64,000 bases of DNA from SIG440 sp045586925 (lineage in GTDB: Bacteria; Bacillota; Clostridia; Monoglobales; Monoglobaceae): contig JAZNBG010000014.1 of NCBI GenBank assembly GCA_045586925.1, positions 73,850 through 137,849 of the forward strand, given 5' to 3'. The notes beneath the pieces were generated by a model. It was given only the letters and a program-made list of their open reading frames with translations. It made no database searches and was not told the origin of the DNA. This document shows positions 44,201-54,054 of the stretch, in pieces (the stretch's first letter is position 1; every line of letters begins with the position of its first letter). Made by a program: the position numbers and the translations under genes.

Positions 44201-45736
44201 ATGAGTAAAAAACCTTATGCACTTATTATAATGGACGGCTATGGCGTAAACGAACGTCACGAAGGCAATGCAATTTATGCAGCTAAAACTCCCAATATGG
44301 ATAAATATATGGCTGAGTGTCCCAATACAATCATTCACGCATCAGGTATGGATGTTGGTCTTCCTGACGGACAGATGGGCAACTCGGAGGTTGGTCACAC
44401 AAACATCGGTGCAGGACGCATTGTGTATCAGGAATTGACTAGAATTACAAAAGCAATCGAAGACGGTGACTTTTTTGAAAACGAGGCGCTCAAGGGCGCT
44501 GTTGAAAACTGCAAAAAGAACAATTCTGCCCTGCACCTTATGGGTCTTTTGTCAGACGGCGGTGTTCACAGCCACATAAACCATCTTTATGGATTGCTTG
44601 AAATGGCAAAGAAAAACGGTCTTGACAAGGTTTATGTTCACTGCTTTATGGATGGTCGTGACGTGTCTCCCACATCAGGCGCAGACTTTACTGATGCACT
44701 TGTTGCAAAGATGAGAGCTTTAGGTACAGGTAAGATTGCAACAGTTATGGGCAGATACTATGCAATGGACCGTGATAACCGTTGGGAACGTGTTTCTGAG
44801 GCGTATCGTGCAATGGTATATGGCGAGGGCAACAAAGACACATCAGCGGTTAATGCAATCAAAAAATCGTATAACGATGGTGTAACCGATGAATTTGTTG
44901 TTCCAACAGTAATTACAGATGATGAGGGTAATGCTCTTGGCAAGATTTCAGCAAATGATTCTGTTGTATTCTTCAACTTCCGTCCTGACAGAGCAAGAGA
45001 AATTTCAAGAACAATTGTTGATACAGAATTTAGCGGATTTGAACGTAAATTCTTCAGCACATATTTTGTATGTATGACACAGTACGATGCATCAATGCCC
45101 AATGTTCAGGTTGCGTTCAAGCCCCAAAGCCTTGTTAACACATTTGGCGAATATATCAGCAAAAAGGGTCTTCGTCAGCTTAGAATTGCCGAAACAGAGA
45201 AGTATGCACACGTTACATTCTTCTTCAACGGCGGTGTTGAGTCAGTTTATGATGGCGAGGACAGAGCACTTATCAATTCTCCCAAGGTTGCAACCTATGA
45301 CCTTCAGCCTGAAATGAGTGCCCCTGAAGTTTGCGACGAGGTTGTAAAGAGAATTGAAAGCGGCGAATATGACGTTATTGTTCTTAACTTTGCAAACTGT
45401 GATATGGTAGGTCACACAGGAATCTTTGATGCGGCTGTTAAGGCGGTTGAAACTGTTGATACCTGCCTCGGCAAAACAGTTGATGCAATTGTTAAAATGG
45501 GCGGTACAGCACTTATCACAGCCGACCACGGCAATGCCGACCAGATGGTTGACTATGATACAAACGATGTATTCACTGCTCACACAACCAATGTTGTTCC
45601 TCTTGTTATGATTGGCGGACCTGATGCCGCAAAGCTTAAAGTCGGCAGACTTGCAGACCTTGCTCCCACAATGCTTGACCTTATGGGTCTTGAAAAGCCT
45701 GAAGAAATGACAGGTGAAAGTCTTATTGTAAGATAA
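44201..45736 (+). CDS. gpmI: 2,3-bisphosphoglycerate-independent phosphoglycerate mutase
   Basis: 511 residues. Alkaline-phosphatase-superfamily enzyme with Mn2+ site: IIMDGYGVN (Asp), catalytic Ser in MGNSEVGHTNIGAGR, RYYAMDRDNRWER, FFNFRPDRARE, FANCDMVGHTGIF and ADHGNADQMVD. Converts 3- to 2-phosphoglycerate. AAAGGA precedes the ATG. Confidence 0.97.
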   Translation: MSKKPYALIIMDGYGVNERHEGNAIYAAKTPNMDKYMAECPNTIIHASGMDVGLPDGQMGNSEVGHTNIGAGRIVYQELTRITKAIEDGDFFENEALKGAVENCKKNNSALHLMGLLSDGGVHSHINHLYGLLEMAKKNGLDKVYVHCFMDGRDVSPTSGADFTDALVAKMRALGTGKIATVMGRYYAMDRDNRWERVSEAYRAMVYGEGNKDTSAVNAIKKSYNDGVTDEFVVPTVITDDEGNALGKISANDSVVFFNFRPDRAREISRTIVDTEFSGFERKFFSTYFVCMTQYDASMPNVQVAFKPQSLVNTFGEYISKKGLRQLRIAETEKYAHVTFFFNGGVESVYDGEDRALINSPKVATYDLQPEMSAPEVCDEVVKRIESGEYDVIVLNFANCDMVGHTGIFDAAVKAVETVDTCLGKTVDAIVKMGGTALITADHGNADQMVDYDTNDVFTAHTTNVVPLVMIGGPDAAKLKVGRLADLAPTMLDLMGLEKPEEMTGESLIVR

Positions 45737-45765
45737 ATGACCTCTCGTTGAGATAAACTAATATT

Positions 45766-45789
45766 GAACGGTACATTTCTGTACCGTTC
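45766..45789 (+). terminator. Intrinsic terminator after gpmI
   Basis: Perfect 9-bp stem GAACGGTAC / GTACCGTTC, loop ATTTCT, then TTTTGCTTT. Confidence 0.88.
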
Positions 45790-45856
45790 TTTTGCTTTAT
45801 AAGGAATTTTTCGCCATCAATCAGGATAAAATGAATAAAGGAGAGGTGTTTGATTT

Positions 45857-47485
45857 ATGACGAAAAAGACATTGTTTTACAACGGTCAGGTGATAACCGT
45901 AAATAAAAATAACGATATTGCAGAGGCAATTCTGGTTGAGGATGACAGAATTTCCTGTGTTGGCAAAACGGTAGAGGCTTTGCGCCTTGCCGATAAGTAT
46001 ACCGAATGGATAGATTTAAAGGGTTGTGCTGTTCTTCCCGGATTTATTGACTGTCATATTCATATGGCGGTGGCAGGGGCAAAAATTCCAAATCAGATTG
46101 ACGTATCAAAAAAGGCAGGTATAACCTCGGTGGATGCCTTGCTGGATAAAATCAAGGGCGCGGCATCGGGTATTAGCAAAGGTGAGTGGATAATTGGCAG
46201 CAGCTACAGTCACGAAGGTCTTGACGAAAGACGACATATTACAAAAGACGAACTTGATAAAGCTGCCCCCGATAATCCTGTGCTGATAATTCACACAAGC
46301 GGTCATATGAGCGTGGCAAATACTCTTGCATTAAAAAACTCGAATATTGATATGTCAATACCGGGAGTGATAAAGGATAAGGACGGAAATCCAACGGGGC
46401 TGCTTCAGGAGGCGGCGCATTTTGTTATGCTTGAAAAATCTCCTGTTTTGCCAACAGACGAAGAACTTGTTTCGGGAATTGAAAGGTTTTGCAAAAAACT
46501 TGTGGCAAAGGGGATAACCTCTGTACATGATGCAGGGGGATTTGGTACAGCGACATTTCGAACTCTTCAACAGGCAAAAGAGCAAGGGGTACTTTCATGC
46601 CGAGCATATCCGATGCTGTGGTCTTTGTTTGGAAAACAGGCACAGATTGAAACGGCAAAAACTGCCATAAAAAACGGATTTTACAGTGGTTTAGGAAATA
46701 ATTTACTGAGAATCGGACCAATAAAGCTTATGGTTGACGGCTCGGCTGTGGGTGGCACTTGTGCAACAGCAAAACCTCTTGCACATCTCGGGGATGTAAC
46801 AGAGCCAACATTTTCTCAGGAGGAGCTAGATGAAATTTTTATCGAAGGCCACAGAAGAGGATTTCAGCTTACTGCACATGCGGTGGGCGATAAAGCTATT
46901 GAAATGGTGCTTAACTCATACGAAAAGGCAATAACTCTTTATCCAGGACAGGACCCCCGCCACAGAATCGAGCATTGCTTTTTATGCACACCACAACTGA
47001 TTAGGCGGATAAAAGAGCTTGGAATAATTCCCATTCCTAATCCGGGATTTTTGTCGGTTTGGGGCGGGGTTTTTGATAAATACTACGGCGACCGCATTGA
47101 AGATGTAATTCCACTTAAAACATTCAGGGACGAGGGGATTATTTCGCCATTTGGCTCGGATGCTATGGTGATAGAGGAATATGAGCCAATCTTTGGTATT
47201 GCTGCGGCAATGGAACGAAAGGATTTGAAATCGGGTAAGGAAATTAATAAGTCGCAAGCAATTGATTTGCTGCACGCAATAAAATGTTACACCTATTATG
47301 GTGCATATGCGTCGTTTGAAGAGGACGAAAAAGGGAGCCTTGCCGCCGGAAAATTGGCGGATATGGTAATTCTTACGGACTCCATTTTAGGAAAGTCGCC
47401 TGAGGAAATACGAAAACTCAAGGTGAAGGAAACCTATCTTGGAGGCAAACGTGTTTTTTCTGTAAAAAATCAACAGAATTATTAA
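45857..47485 (+). CDS. Amidohydrolase (YtcJ-like, amidohydrolase 3 family)
   Basis: 542 residues, metal-dependent TIM-barrel hydrolase. Seen: LPGFIDCHIHMAVAG (HxH), SVHDAGGFGT, LTAHAVGDKAIEMVL, HRIEHCFLCTPQ and PFGSDAMVIEEYEP. The two beta-sandwich strands flank the barrel (DMVILTDSILGKSPEEI at the C-terminus). Related proteins hydrolyse N-substituted amino acids or are annotated exoenzyme regulators; substrate unknown. GGAGAGGTG upstream. A single-gene unit between terminators. Confidence 0.88.
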   Translation: MTKKTLFYNGQVITVNKNNDIAEAILVEDDRISCVGKTVEALRLADKYTEWIDLKGCAVLPGFIDCHIHMAVAGAKIPNQIDVSKKAGITSVDALLDKIKGAASGISKGEWIIGSSYSHEGLDERRHITKDELDKAAPDNPVLIIHTSGHMSVANTLALKNSNIDMSIPGVIKDKDGNPTGLLQEAAHFVMLEKSPVLPTDEELVSGIERFCKKLVAKGITSVHDAGGFGTATFRTLQQAKEQGVLSCRAYPMLWSLFGKQAQIETAKTAIKNGFYSGLGNNLLRIGPIKLMVDGSAVGGTCATAKPLAHLGDVTEPTFSQEELDEIFIEGHRRGFQLTAHAVGDKAIEMVLNSYEKAITLYPGQDPRHRIEHCFLCTPQLIRRIKELGIIPIPNPGFLSVWGGVFDKYYGDRIEDVIPLKTFRDEGIISPFGSDAMVIEEYEPIFGIAAAMERKDLKSGKEINKSQAIDLLHAIKCYTYYGAYASFEEDEKGSLAAGKLADMVILTDSILGKSPEEIRKLKVKETYLGGKRVFSVKNQQNY

Positions 47486-47503
47486 AATTTTATGCGTAAA
47501 CAG

Positions 47504-47532
47504 TTGAAAAAAATGTAGATGTTTGGTATAAT
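47504..47532 (+). promoter_or_regulatory. Sigma-A promoter for yybS-gdpP-rplI
   Basis: TTGAAA (47504-47509), 17-nt spacer, perfect TATAAT (47527-47532), 75 nt before the ATG. Confidence 0.78.
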
Positions 47533-47606
47533 GTCTTAGTATACTGTAAAATGTGGCAAATAGCGTACTTTTTTAAAATACGGCTGGATATTAAAGGTGA
47601 AATAAA

Positions 47607-48593
47607 ATGAAAAATAACAAGACAAAGGCGCTACGGGAAGGCGCAATGATGGTTGCGTTGACTGCTGTGCTTATCTTGGCAACAAGATTTGTACCATTCT
47701 TTTCGATAATAGGCACATTTGCCTGCGGAATCCCTTTGGCTGCTCTTGCTGCACGGAATGGATTTAAGGTGACAATTCCTGCGATTATTGCGATTTTTGC
47801 GGTGACTGTGCTGATTACCGGTGACGTGCTTTCGGCACTCTCTGTTATATTGATGTCGGTGCTGCCCGGTGGAATTGCCGGATATACATTGGGTAAAAGG
47901 TGTTCGTTCTTTACGGTACTTTTTAGTACGTGTGTTACAGTCTGTATCGGCTGGCTGGCAGAACTTTTGATTGTCGATTTGTTTTTTGCCGGCGGCATAG
48001 ACGAAATGCTGGCACAGACAATGTCAGGCTCAAAGGCTATGCTTGAGGCAATGATGCAGCCGATGGCAGAATCGGGTGCTCTTGCCGGAGATATTCCTGC
48101 AGACGAGTTTGTCGGGATGATTCTTAAAGAAAGCGAAAAGCTTATAAGGCTTTATATGCCTTCGTTTATTGTTGTTATCTCTATGGTTGAGGGATATATG
48201 ATAATGAGACTTTGCGGCTTTGTTATCAATCGGGCAAAGCTGGCACAAGTTAAGATTGTACCCTTTTCAGAAATTAAGGCACCGCCAAGTATGTGCACAA
48301 TTGCGCTTGTAAGCTATGTGATTTATATTTTTTCAGGTACAGGTACGGTTGTTGGCTCGGTTATTGCCAACCTTGTGTTTATACTTTACACAATTATTGG
48401 TGCGTGTGGATTTTCGGTCATTGATTTTAAATTTAAGGCAAAAATAAAATCTGCATGGGCAAGGTTTGGTATTTATACAGCAATATTTATTTTTGGCGGA
48501 ATACTTATGATGTATATAATCTTAGGATTAATTATTGTGGGAATACTTGACAGCAGACGAGATTTCAGAGAACTCGGTTCTGCCGGAGAATAG
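47607..48593 (+). CDS. DUF2232 (YybS-like) membrane protein
   Basis: 328 residues with about eight hydrophobic segments, e.g. MMVALTAVLILATRFVPFF, IPAIIAIFAVTVLITG, TVGSVIANLVFILYTIIG and IYTAIFIFGGILMMYIILGLI. It belongs to the DUF2232/YybS family, distantly like ECF S components, and nearly always precedes gdpP as here. Function is not established. Confidence 0.82.
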   Translation: MKNNKTKALREGAMMVALTAVLILATRFVPFFSIIGTFACGIPLAALAARNGFKVTIPAIIAIFAVTVLITGDVLSALSVILMSVLPGGIAGYTLGKRCSFFTVLFSTCVTVCIGWLAELLIVDLFFAGGIDEMLAQTMSGSKAMLEAMMQPMAESGALAGDIPADEFVGMILKESEKLIRLYMPSFIVVISMVEGYMIMRLCGFVINRAKLAQVKIVPFSEIKAPPSMCTIALVSYVIYIFSGTGTVVGSVIANLVFILYTIIGACGFSVIDFKFKAKIKSAWARFGIYTAIFIFGGILMMYIILGLIIVGILDSRRDFRELGSAGE

Positions 48594-48612
48594 AACTTGG
48601 AGGTGACTTCCA

Positions 48613-50622
48613 ATGAAAACAGAAAAAACAGCAGCAAAGGTGTTTTTTAATTCAAGGCGCAGATACATACGTTTGTCAGTGTATGCGGTTTTGTTGGTTG
48701 CTTTAGGAATTGTTATGGCTATAAACCGCAGACCCGAGGCGATTTTTGAACTTGCCATTACTGCAGGGGTAATTGCTTTTGAAATTTTTCATATACAAAA
48801 AAGTCAAAAGGAATTTTTGCTTTATACCGAGCATCTGGGTTTTTGTCTTAATGACAATTCCCGAGGCTCGCTGCTTAACTATCCGGCACCTTTGGTTATT
48901 ACAGACACCGGGGGAAAGATAACATGGTATAATGACTGGTTCAGAAATGCGGTTGGCGTGGGCGACCTTTTTGGGAAGCCCGTTCAGGAGCTTATTCCCG
49001 AATTGCATATAAATAAGTTTATGGAAACAGAAGAGCAAAACCGTATTAATCTTACAATAGGCGAAAATTATTATGAGGTATGGGGAAACATTGCAAGAAA
49101 TACATCCTCATCAAGCAGAAGCAGCCTTATAGTAATATATTTCATAGACAAAACCGAGGAAGTGCGCACAGCAAAGCTTCGTGATGATGAAAGAATGATT
49201 GAAGCAATAGTTATTATTGATAACTATGATGAAGTGCTGAAGGAAACTCCTGATTCTAACCATGGTGCACTCATTGGCGAGATTGAATCCAAGGTCAGCG
49301 CATGGGTTGCGTCAGGTTGCGGTATTATGCGCAAGTACGAGCGTGACAAGTTTGTTGTATTTTTCAGCAATAAAAATTTTGCCCGAATTACCGAGGGTAA
49401 GTTTTCGGTTCTTGACGACGTGCGCAGTATAAACCACGAAAATAAAATTCCGGCAACACTCAGCATCGGTATTGGCAGGTCAGGTCAGGATGTTGTCGAA
49501 AATGATAAATATGCACGTCTTGCAATTGATATGGCTCTGGGCAGAGGCGGCGACCAGGTAGTTATCCGTGATAATGTTAACTTTACCTTCTACGGTGCAA
49601 AAACACGCGAGGTCGAAAAACGTACCAAGGTTAAGGCAAGGGTTGTGGCACACGCCCTGCGTGAATTGGTTGACCATTCAAGCAAGGTGATAATTATGGG
49701 TCACCATAATTCTGATATGGATAGCTTGGGTGCATCAATCGGTCTTTTTAAAGGTGTTAAAAGCCGTGGCAAGGATGCGTTTATTGTGGTTGAGCAAAGC
49801 ACAAGCAATGCAAAAGTTCTTATACAGGAATTTAAAAAAATTCCACAGTACGAGGATGCCTTTATCAGCAGCGAATACGCTCTTAACATTTTTGACCGTG
49901 AAACCTTGGTTGTTGTAGTCGACGTTCACCGTCCCGGAATGGTTGAAAGCCCCGAACTGTTGCACCACGCAAAAAATGTTGTGCTGATTGACCATCACCG
50001 CAAAAGCGAGGACTTTATCGAAAATGCGGTACTTACCTATCACGAGCCTTTTGCATCGTCTACCTGTGAGATGATAACAGAAATTCTGCAATACGTTCAG
50101 GACAATGAACGTCTTACCAAGCAGGAGGCCGAGGCACTTTATGCCGGTATATTTATGGATACAAAGGGCTTTACCTTTAAGGCAGGCGTCAGAACATTTG
50201 AGGCGGCATCATACCTTAGACGTATGGGTGTTGATACAGTAAGTGTACGCAGACTTTTTAAAACCAATATAGACAGTTATATTGCCAAGGCGGAAATCAT
50301 AAGAAATGCCGTGATTTACAAGGATAACATTGCGGTTTCGTATTTATACGAGGAATGTCCCGATATGTCGGTAACAGTTGCTCAGGCGGCAGATGAACTT
50401 CTTAATATTTCAGGGATTGAGGCATCATTTGTTCTGGCAAAATCCGGTAGCCGTGTTCTTATCAGCGGGCGTTCACTTGAAACAATCAATGTTCAGGTAA
50501 TTCTTGAAAAGCTTGGCGGCGGCGGACATATAACCATCGCAGGAGCTCAGCTTGAGGATACCGGGCTTGAAGATGCCGACAGACTTTTGAAGGAAGCAAT
50601 TGATGAAATTGTAAGTCAGTAA
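48613..50622 (+). CDS. gdpP: Cyclic-di-AMP phosphodiesterase GdpP
   Basis: 669 residues. Two transmembrane helices (~20-60), a PAS-like domain (PLVITDTGGKITWYNDWF), a degenerate GGDEF (GRGGDQVVIRDN replaces GG[DE]EF) and DHH/DHHA1 phosphoesterase: MGHHNSDMDSLGASIGL, VVVDVHRPGMVES, VLIDHHRKSEDF and the DHHA1 loop GGGGHITIAGAQLE. It hydrolyses c-di-AMP to pApA, controlling potassium and osmotic homeostasis. It is 19 nt after yybS and 30 nt before rplI. Confidence 0.95.
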   Translation: MKTEKTAAKVFFNSRRRYIRLSVYAVLLVALGIVMAINRRPEAIFELAITAGVIAFEIFHIQKSQKEFLLYTEHLGFCLNDNSRGSLLNYPAPLVITDTGGKITWYNDWFRNAVGVGDLFGKPVQELIPELHINKFMETEEQNRINLTIGENYYEVWGNIARNTSSSSRSSLIVIYFIDKTEEVRTAKLRDDERMIEAIVIIDNYDEVLKETPDSNHGALIGEIESKVSAWVASGCGIMRKYERDKFVVFFSNKNFARITEGKFSVLDDVRSINHENKIPATLSIGIGRSGQDVVENDKYARLAIDMALGRGGDQVVIRDNVNFTFYGAKTREVEKRTKVKARVVAHALRELVDHSSKVIIMGHHNSDMDSLGASIGLFKGVKSRGKDAFIVVEQSTSNAKVLIQEFKKIPQYEDAFISSEYALNIFDRETLVVVVDVHRPGMVESPELLHHAKNVVLIDHHRKSEDFIENAVLTYHEPFASSTCEMITEILQYVQDNERLTKQEAEALYAGIFMDTKGFTFKAGVRTFEAASYLRRMGVDTVSVRRLFKTNIDSYIAKAEIIRNAVIYKDNIAVSYLYEECPDMSVTVAQAADELLNISGIEASFVLAKSGSRVLISGRSLETINVQVILEKLGGGGHITIAGAQLEDTGLEDADRLLKEAIDEIVSQ

Positions 50623-50652
50623 ATCAGATATAATTTGAAAGGATGAACATAA

Positions 50653-51102
50653 ATGAAAGTTATACTTACTCAGGACGTAAAGTCACAGGGAAAGAAGGGC
50701 GACCTTATAAACGTCAGTGACGGATACGCAAGAAATTTTCTGTTGCCAAAGGGTTTGGCTATTGAGGCAAACAAGCAGGCACTTAATGATTTGGAAGGAA
50801 AAAGAGAGGCTGCAGCCTTCCATAGAAATGTAGAGGAAGAAAAGGCAAGAAACATTGCAGAGAGAATGAAGGAAATTACCGTTAATCTCTCGGCAAAGGC
50901 AGGTGCCGGCGGCAAGCTGTTTGGCTCGATTACATCAAAGGATGTTGCTGAGGCATTAAAAGCACAGTATAAAATTGATATTGACAAAAGAAAGTTCGAG
51001 CTTAAGGATGGAATAAAAACTCTTGGCACAACCGAGGTTGTGGTGCGTCTTTATCCACAGATAACCGGTACATTCAAGGTTAATGTTACCGAACAGAAAT
51101 AG
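50653..51102 (+). CDS. rplI: 50S ribosomal protein L9
   Basis: 149 residues. MKVILTQDVKSQGKKGDLINVSDGYARNFLLPKGLA is the N-terminal L9 domain; a long connecting helix and the C-terminal domain (GKLFGSITSKDVAEALKAQ) follow. GAAAGGATG upstream. Placed between gdpP and dnaB as in most Firmicutes. Confidence 0.97.
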   Translation: MKVILTQDVKSQGKKGDLINVSDGYARNFLLPKGLAIEANKQALNDLEGKREAAAFHRNVEEEKARNIAERMKEITVNLSAKAGAGGKLFGSITSKDVAEALKAQYKIDIDKRKFELKDGIKTLGTTEVVVRLYPQITGTFKVNVTEQK

Positions 51103-51105
51103 AAT

Positions 51106-51145
51106 TTTTATATAATAGGGAATTGTATATTTCCTATTATATAAA
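51106..51145 (+). terminator. Long hairpin after rplI
   Basis: TTTTATATAATAGGGAA pairs with TTCCTATTATATAAAA (one bulged G), loop TTGTATA-like. AT-rich stem starting 4 nt after the rplI stop; probable terminator or RNA-stabilising end. Confidence 0.6.
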
Positions 51146-51160
51146 AGCATAAATTAAATT

Positions 51161-51261
51161 GTCTGTGCGAGATTTTCTGCCTTTGGCAGAAACGCACATA
51201 GACGAAAAAAAGCTGAGTCCTTCTCTGCTCGCCGCAGGCGAGCGCAAAAGGCGCTTTTTAT
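51161..51261 (+). promoter_or_regulatory. Attenuator-like hairpin series upstream of dnaB
   Basis: Three further hairpins: a two-part stem 51161-51203 (outer GTCTGTGCG with CGCACATAGAC, inner TTTCTGCC/GGCAGAAA), GCTCGCC-gca-GGCGAGC (51227-51243), and AGCGC-aaaag-GCGCT (51241-51255) followed by TTTTTATA. The last two share bases 51241-51243, so they are mutually exclusive, as in a terminator/anti-terminator pair. No ORF and no clear ligand motif is present. Confidence 0.55.
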
Positions 51262-51284
51262 AAACATACAAAGGAGGGGAATAT

Positions 51285-52646
51285 ATGGAAGAAAGGCTTG
51301 AAACCCAAGCTGCAGAATTTGAAAGAGCAATGCCGTTCAGCCGTGAGGCCGAGCAGTCTGTTTTGGGTGCAATGCTTCTTGATGCGCAGTGTATTCCCGA
51401 TGCAACTCATATTTGCAGGGCTGATGATTTTTATATCGAAAGAAACAAAGAGCTTTTTAAAACCATTGTGGAGCTTTATAATTTAGGCAAGCCAATTGAT
51501 ATCGTGACAATAAAGGAGCAGCTTATACTGCGTGGCTCGTTTGATTCGGTTGGTGGACTTGAGTTTGTTATGGAAACTATGAATATGGTTCCCACAACCC
51601 GAAATATAAAGCATTATGCCGAAATCGTTGCCCAAAAGTCTTTACTCAGAAACATCATACGAATTTCCGAAAAGGCGGCAGAAAATTGCTATCACGGTGA
51701 CGAAGAGGCGGATAGTATTCTTGGCGAGATGGAGCAAAAGCTGATAGACATTTCGCAGGGCAGAAGCTCTAAAGGACCTGTTCATTTGCGCACATACTTA
51801 GGGCAGAGTGTTGAAAAGCTGGCAAAGCTTTCCGAAACAGAAGAAGAAGTAACCGGTATCTCAACGGGATTTATTGACTTGGACAAGCGTACGGCAGGTT
51901 TGCACGGGTCAGAGCTTGTTCTGATTGCGGCTCGTCCCGGTATGGGTAAAACCAGCTTTGCTTTAAACATTGCACAAAATGTGGCAATTGACACGGGAAC
52001 CTGTGTTGCTATATTCAATCTCGAAATGCCCGGCATACAAATTGCAAACCGCATGCTCTCAAGCGAGGCTATGGTCAGCTCTGAGTCGCTGAAAAAAGGT
52101 AATATAAAAGACGAAGAATGGGAGAAAATCGGCGAGGCGGTTGACGTTTTAAGCCGTGCTAATATCTTTATTGATGATACATCGTCAATTACAGCATCTG
52201 AGATTGTGTCAAGGTGCAGAAAGCTTAAAATGGAGCACAATCTTGGACTTGTGGTTATTGACTATATTCAGCTTATCAGCGGTGGCAAAACCAAAGGCGA
52301 TGGCAACCGTCAGCAGGAAATTTCGGATATTTCACGTAGCCTGAAAATTATGGCAAATGATTTGAATATTCCTGTTATTGCACTTTCACAGCTTAACCGT
52401 TCGGTTGAAAGCCGTGATGTAAAAGAACCACGGCTTAGTGATTTGCGTGAATCGGGTGCTATCGAGCAGGATGCCGATATGGTAATGTTCCTTTACCGTG
52501 AGGGTGCTTATAATCCTGAGGCAGAGGAGCCAAACCGTACAAAATGTATCTTTGCCAAGCACAGAAATGGTGAAACAGGTTTTGATTACCTGACCTGGCT
52601 TGGTGAATTTACTAAATTTTCTAATTGGAGTGGAAGCCGTGAATAA
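51285..52646 (+). CDS. dnaB: Replicative DNA helicase DnaB
   Basis: 453 residues (B. subtilis name dnaC). N-terminal DnaB domain (MPFSREAEQSVLGAMLLD), linker, then the RecA-type motor: Walker A AARPGMGKTSFALNIA, FNLEMPGIQIANRML, LVVIDYIQLISGG and LRESGAIEQDADMVMFLYRE. Hexameric 5'-3' helicase at the replication fork. No intein. AAGGAGGGG upstream of the ATG. Overlaps tilS by 8 nt. Confidence 0.97.
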   Translation: MEERLETQAAEFERAMPFSREAEQSVLGAMLLDAQCIPDATHICRADDFYIERNKELFKTIVELYNLGKPIDIVTIKEQLILRGSFDSVGGLEFVMETMNMVPTTRNIKHYAEIVAQKSLLRNIIRISEKAAENCYHGDEEADSILGEMEQKLIDISQGRSSKGPVHLRTYLGQSVEKLAKLSETEEEVTGISTGFIDLDKRTAGLHGSELVLIAARPGMGKTSFALNIAQNVAIDTGTCVAIFNLEMPGIQIANRMLSSEAMVSSESLKKGNIKDEEWEKIGEAVDVLSRANIFIDDTSSITASEIVSRCRKLKMEHNLGLVVIDYIQLISGGKTKGDGNRQQEISDISRSLKIMANDLNIPVIALSQLNRSVESRDVKEPRLSDLRESGAIEQDADMVMFLYREGAYNPEAEEPNRTKCIFAKHRNGETGFDYLTWLGEFTKFSNWSGSRE

Positions 52647-54054
52647 GGTTAACTCAGTTTTGCAGGATGTTATGGATACCATCCGCAAATATGGGATGAT
52701 AGATAAAGGTGACAGAATATTGGCTGCAGTTTCAGGCGGTGCAGATTCTGTGTGTATGCTTCACGCACTTAATACAATTAAAAAATCAGTAGGCTTTGAA
52801 ATTTATTGTGCACACCTTAATCATTGTTTGCGTGGTGATGCGGCAGATAATGACGAAAAATTTGTAATTGAATTATGCACAAAGCTTGATATACCAATTT
52901 TTACAAAATCAGTTGATGTTTTGGCTTTAGCGAATGAAAAAAAGCTGACAACCGAAGAAGCAGGACGACTTGCAAGATATGAATTTTTTAAAGAACTCTC
53001 GCAAAAGCATCGACTTAACAAAACTGCAACAGCCCACAACAAGGACGACAATGCAGAAACTGTGCTTATGCGGATAATCCGAGGTACCGGCACAGACGGC
53101 CTTAAGGGAATTGCGTATGTCAGGGATGATGGCATAATAAGACCATTGCTTGATATACCACGGGCAGATATTGAGGCATATTGCCAAGGGAATAATCTTA
53201 GCTTTTGCACAGATGCAACCAATGCAGATAATGACTATACCCGAAACAAAATACGAAACGAGCTTTTGCCCTATATTGAGAAAAATTTTAATCCCAACAT
53301 AAAGGAGAGTCTTTGCAGACTTTCGGATAATGCGGCAGAGGATGCAGATTTCCTGAATGACTATGCTAAGCGTCTGTATATGCGGCTTTGCAATCCGTTG
53401 CCGGGTGATGGACCTGTGGCATTGCATATTGAAAGTCTTAATATGGTTGATAAGGGTATTGCATCACGTGTGCTTAAGATTGCGGCAGACGAGGTGAAAT
53501 CAGGAAGCCGCCTTGAGAAAAAGCATATTGATGGCCTTTTTGACCTTATGACAAAGCAGACGGGGGCAAGCATTGATTTACCCAACGGCATTGAGGTAAG
53601 TGTTCAGTATGGATGGCTGTCATTCGTTGATAAAAATGCTGCTTTTGAGGTTGCAAGTGGAGCAGATGGCTTTTTTACAGAGATTGCACCACCACATACG
53701 GTGTTTGTTGATACACTTGGCAAGAATATTTCTTTGCGAATTGAAAATGCAAAGGAATATAAGTGCAAGGTCAACGAAACGGCAATCGACTATGATTTGA
53801 TTAAAGGACAACCTTTATTTTTAAGAAACCGTCGCAGTGGTGACCGTATTGTGTGGTTTCCCGACGGAAAAACCAAGAAAATAAAAAGTATACTCATAGA
53901 CGCAAAAATTCCCCAAAAGGACCGTGACAAAATCCCCTTGCTTTGCACGGGAAGCGAGGTACTTGCAATTGTGGGCAGTCGAGTGAGTGAAAAATATAAA
54001 GTTACAAAGGAAACAGAGAGGGCTTTGGTGATAGAATATGGAACAACTGAATAA
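52639..54054 (+). CDS. tilS: tRNA(Ile)-lysidine synthase
   Basis: 471 residues. PP-loop ATPase VSGGADSVCMLHAL, HLNHCLRGDAADNDE, TAHNKDDNAETVLMRIIRGTG and the C-terminal TilS domain (LRNRRSGDRIVWFPDGKTKK). Converts C34 of tRNA-Ile(CAU) to lysidine so that it reads AUA. GTG at 52639 overlapping the end of dnaB is the likely start; a GTG at 52630 is possible. Coupled with hpt, overlapping by 17 nt. Confidence 0.94.
   Translation: MNKVNSVLQDVMDTIRKYGMIDKGDRILAAVSGGADSVCMLHALNTIKKSVGFEIYCAHLNHCLRGDAADNDEKFVIELCTKLDIPIFTKSVDVLALANEKKLTTEEAGRLARYEFFKELSQKHRLNKTATAHNKDDNAETVLMRIIRGTGTDGLKGIAYVRDDGIIRPLLDIPRADIEAYCQGNNLSFCTDATNADNDYTRNKIRNELLPYIEKNFNPNIKESLCRLSDNAAEDADFLNDYAKRLYMRLCNPLPGDGPVALHIESLNMVDKGIASRVLKIAADEVKSGSRLEKKHIDGLFDLMTKQTGASIDLPNGIEVSVQYGWLSFVDKNAAFEVASGADGFFTEIAPPHTVFVDTLGKNISLRIENAKEYKCKVNETAIDYDLIKGQPLFLRNRRSGDRIVWFPDGKTKKIKSILIDAKIPQKDRDKIPLLCTGSEVLAIVGSRVSEKYKVTKETERALVIEYGTTE

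Noticed and set aside
48613..50622. GdpP as an active diguanylate cyclase
   Set aside because: The GGDEF signature is degenerate (GRGGDQV), as in known GdpP proteins; the DHH/DHHA1 part is the active domain.
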